Source: Lentzea nigeriaca (lineage in GTDB: Bacteria; Actinomycetota; Actinomycetes; Mycobacteriales; Pseudonocardiaceae). Taken from it: a stretch of 64,000 nucleotides of DNA. The stretch's first letter is position 1. Each line of letters starts with the position of its first letter. The position numbers were made by a program, and so were the translations under genes. This document shows positions 36,886-45,222 of this stretch, in pieces. The stretch covers positions 434,001 to 498,000 of the forward strand of contig NZ_JAFBCX010000005.1 of NCBI RefSeq assembly GCF_016907955.1. The letters are read 5' to 3'. The notes beneath the pieces were generated by a model, which was not told the origin of the DNA, did not search any database, and saw nothing but the letters and a program-made list of their open reading frames with translations.

Positions 36886-37641
36886 ATGAAATACCAACGC
36901 TTCGTGGCGCTCGGGGACAGCTGCACCGAGGGCCTGGACGACCTGCTGCCCGACGGCCGGTACCGCGGCTGGGCTGACCGCGTCGCGTCCGTGCTGGACG
37001 CGCCGGGCTTCCGCTACGCCAACCTGGGCGTGCGGGGCCGCCGGCTCGACCAGATGCTGGTGGAGCAGGTCCCGTCCGCATCGGCGTCGGAGCCTGACCT
37101 GGTCGCTCTGTTCGGCGGCGGCAACGACGTGATGTCAGGTGCGTCGGCTGACCAGATCGCGCGGCGGGTGGACGCCATCGTGCGCGCCGTGACGTCGTTC
37201 GCGCCTGTGGTCGCTGTCTTCACGTTGAGCGATGTCTCGCACCGCATGCCGTTCGGCTGGCGCATGCGTCCGCGGATCGAGGCGTTGAACGACGCGGTGC
37301 GTGGCGCGGCTTCGCGGTATGGCGCGGTTTTGGTCGACGTGGCCGCGGACGAGTGCGTGCACGACTCGCGGTACTTCGGGCCGGACCGGCTGCACCTGTC
37401 GTCGTTGGGGCACAGGCGGTTGGCGGGCCACCTGCTGTCCGCGCTGGAGATCCCGTTCGACGCCTCCTGGATGGCACCGCTGGAAGGCACGGCCGCACCG
37501 GCGTCGTTGTTCGACCACTGGCGGTGGCTGCGTGATCAGGTGCTGCCGGTGGCCTACACGCGCTCGCGCAACAAGCTGATCGGCCGCCAACCGGGCGACG
37601 GCTTTCGCGCTAAGCGTCCGCAGCTTCTTCCGCTCGCTTAG
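36886..37641 (+). CDS. SGNH-fold hydrolase/acyltransferase next to the glucan genes
   Basis: 251 aa. Block I GDS (residues 10-12, ALGDSCTEGLDD), block III GGGND and block V DRLHLSSLGH with the catalytic Asp-His are present. It is cytoplasmic (no signal peptide). The mycobacterial octanoyltransferase OctT, which acylates the MGLP precursor, is also SGNH; whether this is its functional counterpart is inferred from location. GAGG lies 7 nt before the ATG. Confidence 0.85.
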   Translation: MKYQRFVALGDSCTEGLDDLLPDGRYRGWADRVASVLDAPGFRYANLGVRGRRLDQMLVEQVPSASASEPDLVALFGGGNDVMSGASADQIARRVDAIVRAVTSFAPVVAVFTLSDVSHRMPFGWRMRPRIEALNDAVRGAASRYGAVLVDVAADECVHDSRYFGPDRLHLSSLGHRRLAGHLLSALEIPFDASWMAPLEGTAAPASLFDHWRWLRDQVLPVAYTRSRNKLIGRQPGDGFRAKRPQLLPLA

Positions 37642-38365
37642 CCAGCGCCTCCTTGGCCTTGCGGGCCATGTCCGCGATGTCCGCCCGCCGCTGGGCATCC
37701 GCCTCGTAGTCGGCGCGCCGATCCCGCACCACGCGTGCCGGCGCCCCGACGGCGATCTTGAAGTCCGGCACGTCGCCCCGCACCACGGCATGGGCTCCGA
37801 GAACGCACCCACGGCCGACTCGGGTTCCGCGCAGCACCGTCACCTTGGCCCCGAGCCAACAGTCCGGACCGATGCGCACCGGCGACTTCACGATGCCCTG
37901 ATCCTTGATCGGCAGGGTGATGTCCTCGGTCTTGTGGTCGAAGTCGCAGATGTACACCCAGTCCGCGACCAGGCTGGAGGCCCCGATCTCGATGTCCAGG
38001 TAGCAGTTGACCGTGTTGTCCTTGCCGAACACGACCTTGTCGCCGATGCGCAACGATCCCTCGTGGCAACGGATAGCGTTGCCGTCGCCGATGTGCACCC
38101 AGCGGCCGATCTCCAGCCGCCCATAACCAGGCCGCGCCATGACGTCGACACGCTTGCCGAAGAAGACCATGCCGCGCAGCACCACGTGCGGGTTGAGCAG
38201 GCGGAACTTGAGCAGCCGCCAGTAGCGGACGAGGTACCAGGGGGTGTAGGCCCGGTGGCGCAGGACCCAGCGCAGGGACGCCAGCGTGAGGAAGCGCGCC
38301 TGCTGCGGGTCCCGGCGTGACCTGGCCCACCGCGTCCACACCGGAGCGCCCCACATCGATGTCAT
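37610..38365 (-). CDS. hexapeptide-repeat O-acetyltransferase (Rv3034c-like)
   Basis: 251 aa left-handed beta-helix. Hexapeptide turns run from about residue 85 to 205 (IGDGNAIRCHEGSLRIGDKV, IGPDCWLGAKVTVLRGTRVG). A hydrophobic-aromatic N-terminus (RWVLRHRAYTPWYLVRYWRL) may sit on the membrane. Rv3034c acetylates methylglucose lipopolysaccharide; synteny suggests the same. Overlaps the SGNH gene's 3' end by 32 bp. Confidence 0.85.
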   Translation of the reverse strand: MTSMWGAPVWTRWARSRRDPQQARFLTLASLRWVLRHRAYTPWYLVRYWRLLKFRLLNPHVVLRGMVFFGKRVDVMARPGYGRLEIGRWVHIGDGNAIRCHEGSLRIGDKVVFGKDNTVNCYLDIEIGASSLVADWVYICDFDHKTEDITLPIKDQGIVKSPVRIGPDCWLGAKVTVLRGTRVGRGCVLGAHAVVRGDVPDFKIAVGAPARVVRDRRADYEADAQRRADIADMARKAKEALAKRAEEAADA

Positions 38366-38399
38366 GACGGCACTTTAACTATTCGCGGGCGCCGGCCTG

Positions 38400-38634
38400 C
38401 TCAGGCATCATCCGTCCGGTGAACGACGTGGTGGCTGGGTCCTGGCCGGCTACCGCTGGGACCGTCTCGACGAAGAGGCGATGATGGCGGCAGTGCCCGG
38501 CACGGACCCGGACCTGTGGTTCGAGTACCCGGTCGGGCCGTGGATCCTGCGTATTGCCCAGGAGGAAGGCCCGCGCGTCGTCCAGGTGCGGTTCTCGCCG
38601 CACGTCTCGACATGCTGCTGGACCTGCACTAATG
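38400..38634 (+). pseudogene. remnant of an unknown plus-strand gene
   Basis: Codons read WVLAGYRWDRLDEEAMMAAV, then TDPDLWFEYPVGPWILRIAQ, which look coding, but there is no start. A one-base slip near 38600 would lead to RLDMLLDLH and a TAA at about 38634. I take it as a decayed gene. It neighbours the broken immunity-like copy, so it may be part of the same eroded region. Nothing else is seen between 38366 and 38674. Confidence 0.35.
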
Positions 38635-38673
38635 ACCGGCCGCGTCCAGCACCTCGACCCACGCTCCTCACGC

Positions 38674-38784
38674 TCACGGGACATCCGGTGGCCGTTCCGC
38701 ACGCCGCTGTTCGCGGCGCTGAATGATCCGCTCGACCGCGTCCGAGTCGATCGGGACCAGCTCGCCGTCCTTACGTCCCCGCTC
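38674..38784 (-). pseudogene. 3' part of the second immunity-like gene, left of the IS
   Basis: Reads ERGRKDGELVPIDSDAVERI and on to PPDVP, nearly identical to the C-terminus of the intact gene at 40313. It is cut from its 5' part (39780-40200) by the insertion sequence. Confidence 0.85.
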
Positions 38785-39779
38785 TAGACGAGTAAGTCCT
38801 GAGTCCGGGTGGTGTCTGGAGACGGACGAAGGGTGTTCAAGATCAGTTTGTGAGGACCGACCTGAACACCCTTCTAATGACACCGGAACGACCTGACCGC
38901 ACTCTACGTCAAGATCGATGACCACTTGGGCAGGCCCGCCAGGACCGGACGGCCACCACGGCTGACCGACGCCGAGCTGCTCACGCTCGCCGTCGCCCAA
39001 GCCTTGCTCGGCATCCGCTCCGAGGCCCGGTGGCTGCGGTTCCTGCCGCGGCACCTGCCCGGTGCTTTCTCTTACCTGCCACAGCAATCCGGCTACAACA
39101 AGCGGCTGCGCGCGGCGGTCCCGCTGCTCAAGAAGGTCATCCGGCTGCTGGCCGTCGATACCGACCTGTGGACCGACGCGATCTGGGTCGTGGACTCCGG
39201 TCGAGTGCGGCCGCTCCCGCGAGACCACCAAGCGCTCCGAGCTGGCCGGCTGGGCAGGCTACGGCTACTGCTCGTCGCATTCGCGGTTCTTCTGGGGCCT
39301 GCGCCTGCACCTGATATGTACCCCGGCCGGGCTGCCGATCACCTGGGCCCTGGCCAACCCGAAGCTCGACGAGCGCCACGTGCTGATGGCGATCCTGGAT
39401 CACGACCCGTCCGTGCTGGCCGACCGGCCCGGTCTGCTGATCATCGCCGACAAGGGCTACATCTCCCGTGAGCTGGACACGTTCCTGACCGAACGTGGGG
39501 TGCGGCTACTGCGTCCCAACTACCGCAACCGCGCCCCGCACCCGGCCGAACACCTGCTCAAACCCGTCCGCCAGCTGATCGAATCGGTCAACGACACGCT
39601 CAAAGGCCAGCTCGACCTCGAGCTGCACGGCGGCCGCACCATCGACGGCGTCACCGCCCGCATCGCCCAACGCCTGCTCGCGCTGACTGCCGCGATCTGG
39701 CACAACCGCGCCACCGGCCAGCCCGTCACCCGATCACTGATCGCCTTCGATCACTGATCAGTTAGGACTTACTCGTCTA
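38785..39779. mobile_element. insertion sequence with CTAG target, degenerate
   Basis: About 995 bp. Ends are perfect 16-bp inverted repeats: TAGACGAGTAAGTCCT at 38785-38800 and its complement at 39764-39779. CTAG occurs at both outer ends; the intact paralogue shows the uninterrupted sequence (CTCCAGGTCCTCGAGG; the restored site reads CTCTAGGGCCTCGAGG), so CTAG (or TA) was duplicated. The transposase is frameshifted. Confidence 0.9.
38877..39757 (+). pseudogene. DDE transposase (IS982/IS5-like), frameshifted
   Basis: Three pieces in different frames: an ATG at 38877 (frame 3), a main N-terminal piece that continues TALYVKIDDHLGRPARTGRP through AIWVVDS, and a C-terminal piece from TPVECGRSRETTKRSELAGW to the end at 39757. 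The DDE residues are in VVDS, IADKGY and LIESVNDTL. Frame shifts lie near 38893 and 39196; each fits loss of one copy of a 5-bp repeat (CTGAC, GACTC) relative to the expected protein. It is likely inactive. Confidence 0.85.
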
Positions 39780-40200
39780 GGGCCTCGAGGAGGCCGGTCT
39801 TCATCCAGCCGGAACCCGCGATGTACCACTCCGCCAGATCGGTTCCCCGCGGGCTCTTCCACGTCCTGAGCACCGCATCGGATCGTCAACACCGGGCCTG
39901 GAATCCACCCAGGCGAGATACGAGTACTGACCGTCCGCTGGAGCGCGATAAACCGCCCGTTCGCGCCTTATCTGCTCGAACCGCGTCGCCGCAGCGGCGT
40001 CGACCCGATGCACGGCGACGGTGCCGGGCTCCACCTCACTCAGCGCGGTGCTGGACTCCCAGACAAGGTTGCCCGTGAACGCCTCGACATGCACCTTCCC
40101 ACACTCATCCACCCACCGCCTGCACACCAGCCGAGGATCCTCCAACCGCGGACGCTTCTCAGTGACGATGGCGAAGTACTCGTACTGTCGCTCCAGCTCA
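39780..40200 (-). pseudogene. 5' part of the second immunity-like gene, right of the IS
   Basis: Paralogous to residues 1 to ~135 of the gene at 40313: EDPRLVCRRWVDECGKVHVE, then YSYLAWVDSRPGVDDP. After GVDDP one base is missing (near 39870) and the frame is lost. So the copy carries both a frameshift and the insertion. No acceptable start codon is clear. Confidence 0.8.
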
Positions 40201-40220
40201 ACTCTCGTCTCGTTCGGGGA

Positions 40221-40253
40221 GGACGCGCCCCTCGCGGGGCAAGAGGCGCGTCC
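40221..40253 (-). terminator. hairpin before the broken immunity copy
   Basis: GGACGCGCC pairs with GGCGCGTCC (9 bp). It is the degenerate duplicate of the 13-bp hairpin at 40868-40900, showing that the duplicated unit includes the hairpin and the gene after it. Confidence 0.55.
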
Positions 40254-40312
40254 ATCAATCAGCGATTGAGCTTGAAGTCCGCACTATCGTTGACCGGCGC
40301 ATCCCCTCACGC

Positions 40313-40843
40313 TCACGGGACTTCCGGCGACCGTTCCGCCCGGCGCTGTTCGCGGCGCTGAACGATCCGCTCGACCGCGGCCTGGTCGATCGGGACCAGC
40401 TCGCCGTCCTTGCGTCCTCGCTCCAGGTCCTCGAGGAGGTGGCTGCGCTCCCAGCCCGAGCCGGTGAGGTACCGCTCCTCCAACTCGAAGCCCTGCGGAC
40501 CCTTCCACGTCCTGATAACGCCGTCGGGATCGTCCACATCGGTCCTGTAGTCCAACCAGGCGAAGTAGGAGTACCGGCCGTCCAGAGGAGCCAGGTAGCT
40601 CATCCGTTCCCGCTGCAGATGCTCGAACCGCGTTGCCGCGGCGGCGTCGATCCGATGCACCCCGCCGGTGCCGGACTCCGCCTGGCTCAGCGCGGTGGTG
40701 GGTTCCCAGACGAGGTTGGTCGTGAACGCCTCGTCGTGCGTCTTCCCCTCGTCGTCCACCCACCGCCTGCACACGTGCCGCGGATCCTCCACCCGCGGCC
40801 AGGTCTCGGTGACGATGGCGAAGTACTCGTACTGTCGTTCCAA
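40313..40843 (-). CDS. candidate immunity protein following the ALF toxin-like gene
   Basis: 176 aa from TTG 40843 (the only plausible start in frame; weak SD). Starts ERQYEYFAIVTETWPRVEDP and includes CRRWVDDEGKTHDEAFTTNL. No signal peptide or membrane segment, so cytoplasmic. It follows the large ALF gene by 62 bp on the same strand and is duplicated as a damaged copy at 38674-40200. Position, size and duplication fit an immunity gene; no experimental or domain evidence is visible. Confidence 0.6.
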   Translation of the reverse strand: MERQYEYFAIVTETWPRVEDPRHVCRRWVDDEGKTHDEAFTTNLVWEPTTALSQAESGTGGVHRIDAAAATRFEHLQRERMSYLAPLDGRYSYFAWLDYRTDVDDPDGVIRTWKGPQGFELEERYLTGSGWERSHLLEDLERGRKDGELVPIDQAAVERIVQRREQRRAERSPEVP

Positions 40844-40867
40844 CTCGGCTCTCGTCTCGTTCGGGGA

Positions 40868-40900
40868 GGACGCGCCCCTCGCGGTGTGAGGGGCGCGTCC
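40868..40900 (-). terminator. hairpin after the large ALF gene
   Basis: GGACGCGCCCCTC and GAGGGGCGCGTCC form a perfect 13-bp stem with a 7-nt loop, 5 bp beyond the stop at 40906. It can end transcription from the toxin-like gene or attenuate entry into the immunity-like gene 25 bp later. Confidence 0.7.
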
Positions 40901-40905
40901 GTCGA

Positions 40906-43900
40906 TCAGGGGTTCCGCTTGTAGTTCTTGATCTCCTTCGCCGCGGGCGGGGTCGGCACCTTGATGAAGATGCTCTCCGACTCGGCTTCCTCGGCCAGGT
41001 TGTTCACTTCGATCCTTCCGAGCTCGAGCTTCTCGTCGTCGTTGAGGCCCCGGTTCTCCGCCTTGGCCTTGGCCTTGATCGCGTTGATCTGCGCCTCGTT
41101 CGACCTGCGAATTTCGTAGTGCGGTTCCTCGACCTTCTTCGCGTCGAAGCTGTCCTTCGTGTGGAACTGGAGTTCGAAGAGCTGGCCGCCCTTCGACTCG
41201 AACGTCACGTTGATGCCTGGGTAGACCTTCGCGCTCGCCCAGAAGTTCTTGATCGTGACGAGCGTGTAGCCCTTCAGCTCGAAGAAGCGGATCACCTCGT
41301 GGAACTTGTTCGCGTACGTCGCCTCCTGGAACAGGTAGGTGTACCTGACGGCGTCGTTCATCTTGGTCGCCACCTGGTCCAGCGGCACCTTGCTGCCGTT
41401 GGCGTCTGTCCGCTCGTCGAAGAACTTGCGCAGATAGGACTGCTGGCTCTTGAGGGTGTTCCCGGGTTCCCCCCTGCCGACCCTGACCGCACGGGTGGCG
41501 TCCGCGATCGCGTCGACGTCCGGCGTGATGAGCTTCTCCTGCTCCGCGGCCTTCTTCAGCTCGGCCAGGGCCCACTGGTAGTCGGACTCGCCGATGCGGA
41601 TCTTGAGCGCGCCGATGTCGTGCCGGTACTCACCGTTCACGACCTTCGGCTCTGGGTAGGTCTCCTCGCCGGGTTTCGGATTCGGGCTCTCACACCCCGC
41701 GGCCGCTGCCGTCAGGCCCCGGACACAGGCTGTGGGCTGCTCGACCTTGAGCTTCGCGTCCTCGAGCTTGGCGAGGCCGTTCTCGATCCGCAGCGTGCCG
41801 CCCTCGATGCGCAGGGTCGCCCCGTCCAGCTTGCTGAGGTCACCCTCCAGGCGAGCGGAGTACGAATCCAGGCGGTACAGCCTGCCGTCGATGGACACGA
41901 TCGCGTTTTCGATCTTGCCGAGGCCGCTCTCGATGTGGACGCTGGCGGTGATGACTTCACCTATCGAACCGGGGAGCCGGTTCGGCACGGTGTCGTGCAG
42001 CTTCACCCTGAAGCTTCTGAGCTCGGCGAGGTTGTCGAGGATCTTGCCGGTGCCCTTGAGGAGCACGTTCTTCATCAGGCCGAGGGACTTGGTGAGAGCG
42101 CCCGCGCCACCGGTGAACTCCGACGTCGTCAGGCCGAACGCCAAGTCCCAGATCGTCAGACCGAGCGCCTTGGCCGGGTTGTCGTGCCAATCTTCCAGGT
42201 GGATGAGCGTGTACGGGTTCTCGACCGTGTACTTCAGACCGTCGACGATCTGCTTGCACGAGTCCCACGAGTAGACGTTGAACAGGCAGTCCCCGACGGT
42301 CTCCAGGCCTTCGAGCATGCCCTTCGCACCCTCGTAGACACCGCTGCCGATGTTCTTGTACAGCAGGGTCAGCTTGTCCTGGCCCGTTTGCATCAGCTGG
42401 CAGGCGGCCTGGTCGCCTGCCGCGCACCGTGCCCCGGCCTTCAGCGACTCCAGTGTCGCCTCGCCGTAGGCCTTGAGACCGCTCTTGGTGAACTCCTCGA
42501 TCTTGCCCACGATGAGTTTGCAGGCGTCGAGCGTCTTGAAGCCGCCGCGCGAGTTCATGCACTGGTTGACCGTGATGACGCCATTGAGCAGTTCGGCGTT
42601 GAGCGTCCTCTGCTTCTGTTCTGCCTCCTGCCGCGCGATCTGCTCGGCCTGGTCGATCCGGAGACGGTACTCGTGGACGTCCTTGATCTTCTCCGCTACG
42701 GCTTCGACGAACTGCTGCACCGCGTCGCTGTTCGCCCGAGCCATCGCGTAGATCTGTTCGGTTGCCGCGGCCGCCCGGTCCGCGCTCGCGGCCGAAGCGC
42801 TCGCGGCCGCCGCAGCGTTGCCGGCGGCGACGGCGTCCCGACCGGCGGTGTTGGCCCACTGGCCGGCGGTTCCAGCCGCGCTGTCCGCCGCGACGGCGTG
42901 TTGCACGGCCTCGTTCGCCGCGTCGTGTGCGGTCTGCGCGTACTGCGCGGCTTGCTTCGCGGAGTCGAAGGCACGCGCGGCCGCCTCGAACGCGGGCCGC
43001 ACGGTCAGTTCGGCCCGGTCGGCCGCCGCGGACGCCCTGACCGCCGCCTGCACGGCCTCAGCCGCTTTCTCACGGGCTAGCCGGGACTGCTCCTCACTGA
43101 TGAGCAGTGCCTCGGAGACGAGCTGCAAGGCCTTGCGCGCGTCGGCGTTGATCGAGGCGTAGGGCTTGAGGATCACCTCCACCGCTTTGACGGAATCGAC
43201 GACCAGTGAGGCCGACGCCGCCGCGGCGGACGCCGCCCGCTCCGCGATGACCGACTGGAAGACGGCCTGGTTCGCCTCACGCACCGAGGCTTCCGTCTCC
43301 TGCAAGGTCATCTCGGCGGACGCCTTGGCAGCCAGTGCCTCGTTCGTCGCTTCGAGCGCGAGCCGGTGCGCCTCGTCCGCGGCCCGGCGTGCGGTCACGG
43401 CCTGCTGAGTCGCCTCGTTCGCCGCCGCACGCGCCGCCCGCGCCGCGTTGGCGGCACGCTGGGCCGCCTCCTGCGCCTGCAGCGCCGACGTCCTGGCCGC
43501 CGAAGCCCATCCCGCCGACTCGTTCGACGCGGCACGCGCGGCGTCGCGTTGGGCCCGGATCTCCCTGGTGACCTCCTCGACATTCTCGCCGCGTTCCCTG
43601 GCGAGCGCCTCGCGTTCCTCGAGCCGCTGCTGGTACTGCTGCGTGCTGATCATCCGTGCGTTGTGCAGGAAGTCGATGGTTTGGACCTGCGTCTGGATGG
43701 TGCGGACCTTGGCGACCGCGGCGTCGTGCTCGCCCGCCAGCCGGGTGGCTTCGGCATTCGCCGCGTAGGCGGCGCTCGCCGTGGAGGCCGCGTTCCTGGC
43801 CGCGCCTTGAGCGTTGACCCGGTGGTTGCGGGCCTTCACGGCTTCCCGCTGCGCGTCCGCAGCCTTCGCGGCGGCGATGTCCTTCTGCTGCTTCGCCCTG

Positions 43901-45222
43901 TCTCGTGCCGCGATCGCGATGTCCTGCTGCTTGCGCGCCGCCTCGGCGAGCTCGGCTGCCTTGGCCTCCTGGCGCTTCGTCTCCGCGAGGTACTTCTCCG
44001 CGTTGTTGGCGTGTTCCTGAGCGTTGCGGTCGGCGTCGAGCGCGCGGCTGTCGGCCAGCGTGGCTGTTGCCGCGTGCGCCGACGTCTCCGCGGCGAGCGC
44101 GGCGGCGTCCACGGCGTTGCCGATGCCGATGGTGACCTTGGCCCACTCCAGACCGTTCGTCATGCCGGTCTCAACCAGTCGTTCTGCGGCGTTGCGCGCC
44201 CGCTGGGTCGATTCGACGGACGCCAGCGCAATGCGGTTGGCGGCTTCGGACTCGCGGACCGCGGTGGCGCGCTCGACGTCAAGCAGTTCGTTGCGCCCCA
44301 ACTGGCCGTGCGCTCGGCCGGGCTTGTCGTCGCGGAAGATCTGGTCAGCCTTGTGGGCCGCTTCGACGGACCGTTTCATGGCGTAGGTGACGTCTTCCAG
44401 ATGCTTCACCGCGTCGATGTTGGCGCGCATGATCTCGGCGCGCGCCTTGGCGGCGGCTTCGCTGCGGCGGGCGAGCTGGTCGAGCTCGGTGATCGCGTTG
44501 TTGCGGTCCTCGAGGGCTTTCTGGATCGCGCGCTGCATGTCATGGTCGCGCTTGTTCGCCTCGTGGTAGTCGACGAGGTAGAACTGGCGGACCCGCGCGT
44601 AGTCCTTGCTGGAGAGAGCTGCCTCGCCCTCCACCTTCACCTGCGGTCCACCCATGGCGACCATGTCCCGCACGCGGGCGATGATGCGGTCCTGCTCGGC
44701 CTTGTCGTCCTCGGCCTGTTGCTTGTCCTTCTTCAGCGCGAGCTCATAGCCGTAGGCCACGAAATCCTTGATCGCCTGGTCACCGGAGCGCAACGCCGCC
44801 TCTGCGCCCGCCTTGACATTCGGGCCACCGGTGCGCGCCCAGTCCTCGACCTTCTTGCGGTTCGCGGCCTTCTCGGCGGCTTTGCGCTGGTCCGCGCGGG
44901 CCTGCGCCTCGCCCTGTCCGTGGTCGATGAACCAGATCAGCTTTTCTTTGGTGCCAACGGCCAGCGCCGCTTTGGCCGCGTCGCGAACCTCGGCGTCCTC
45001 CGCCTGCTCGGAGATGTCGGTGACGAGCATCTTGTAGAACTCGTACTCGTCGTCGACCTCCTGCGGCGGAGGATCGTTGTTCGCGGCCTGCTGGAGCACC
45101 GGAACCGGTTGTGATGCGGCGTTCGCGCTGACGGAGCCGCACAAGAGGGCGAGCACGATCGCCGCGGAAACGGACACGACTGGCCGGCGCCGGAACAGGG
45201 CGCCTGATGATCTTCTGTTCAT
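40906..45222 (-). CDS. secreted ALF-repeat coiled-coil protein with RelA/SpoT-like C-terminal domain
   Basis: 1438 aa from ATG 45222, overlapping the upstream stop (ATGA). A signal peptide (SVSAAIVLALLCGSVSANA, about residues 17-35) is followed by ALF repeats (AAKAALAVGTKEKLIWFIDH, AEAALRSGDQAIKDFVAYGY), a very long Ala-rich coiled coil (~250-900), a hydrophobic domain, then 7-residue LEG/LDG repeats (~1130-1190). Residues ~1250-1370 resemble RelA/SpoT synthetases: MNDAVRYTYLF (1288), YPGINVTFES and FELQFHTKDSF (1349). ALF repeats occur in actinobacterial polymorphic toxins; a nucleotide-transferring toxin tip is inferred. Confidence 0.75.
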   Translation of the reverse strand: MNRRSSGALFRRRPVVSVSAAIVLALLCGSVSANAASQPVPVLQQAANNDPPPQEVDDEYEFYKMLVTDISEQAEDAEVRDAAKAALAVGTKEKLIWFIDHGQGEAQARADQRKAAEKAANRKKVEDWARTGGPNVKAGAEAALRSGDQAIKDFVAYGYELALKKDKQQAEDDKAEQDRIIARVRDMVAMGGPQVKVEGEAALSSKDYARVRQFYLVDYHEANKRDHDMQRAIQKALEDRNNAITELDQLARRSEAAAKARAEIMRANIDAVKHLEDVTYAMKRSVEAAHKADQIFRDDKPGRAHGQLGRNELLDVERATAVRESEAANRIALASVESTQRARNAAERLVETGMTNGLEWAKVTIGIGNAVDAAALAAETSAHAATATLADSRALDADRNAQEHANNAEKYLAETKRQEAKAAELAEAARKQQDIAIAARDRAKQQKDIAAAKAADAQREAVKARNHRVNAQGAARNAASTASAAYAANAEATRLAGEHDAAVAKVRTIQTQVQTIDFLHNARMISTQQYQQRLEEREALARERGENVEEVTREIRAQRDAARAASNESAGWASAARTSALQAQEAAQRAANAARAARAAANEATQQAVTARRAADEAHRLALEATNEALAAKASAEMTLQETEASVREANQAVFQSVIAERAASAAAASASLVVDSVKAVEVILKPYASINADARKALQLVSEALLISEEQSRLAREKAAEAVQAAVRASAAADRAELTVRPAFEAAARAFDSAKQAAQYAQTAHDAANEAVQHAVAADSAAGTAGQWANTAGRDAVAAGNAAAAASASAASADRAAAATEQIYAMARANSDAVQQFVEAVAEKIKDVHEYRLRIDQAEQIARQEAEQKQRTLNAELLNGVITVNQCMNSRGGFKTLDACKLIVGKIEEFTKSGLKAYGEATLESLKAGARCAAGDQAACQLMQTGQDKLTLLYKNIGSGVYEGAKGMLEGLETVGDCLFNVYSWDSCKQIVDGLKYTVENPYTLIHLEDWHDNPAKALGLTIWDLAFGLTTSEFTGGAGALTKSLGLMKNVLLKGTGKILDNLAELRSFRVKLHDTVPNRLPGSIGEVITASVHIESGLGKIENAIVSIDGRLYRLDSYSARLEGDLSKLDGATLRIEGGTLRIENGLAKLEDAKLKVEQPTACVRGLTAAAAGCESPNPKPGEETYPEPKVVNGEYRHDIGALKIRIGESDYQWALAELKKAAEQEKLITPDVDAIADATRAVRVGRGEPGNTLKSQQSYLRKFFDERTDANGSKVPLDQVATKMNDAVRYTYLFQEATYANKFHEVIRFFELKGYTLVTIKNFWASAKVYPGINVTFESKGGQLFELQFHTKDSFDAKKVEEPHYEIRRSNEAQINAIKAKAKAENRGLNDDEKLELGRIEVNNLAEEAESESIFIKVPTPPAAKEIKNYKRNP

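Noticed and set aside
38877-39757. Programmed ribosomal frameshift in the transposase
   Set aside because: No slippery heptamer and frames shift twice; 5-bp repeat loss explains it better.
41119-45114. Two long plus-strand frames (about 650 and 580 codons) opposite the 1438-aa gene
   Set aside because: Mirror images of the Ala-rich coiled coil; no start context or family match.
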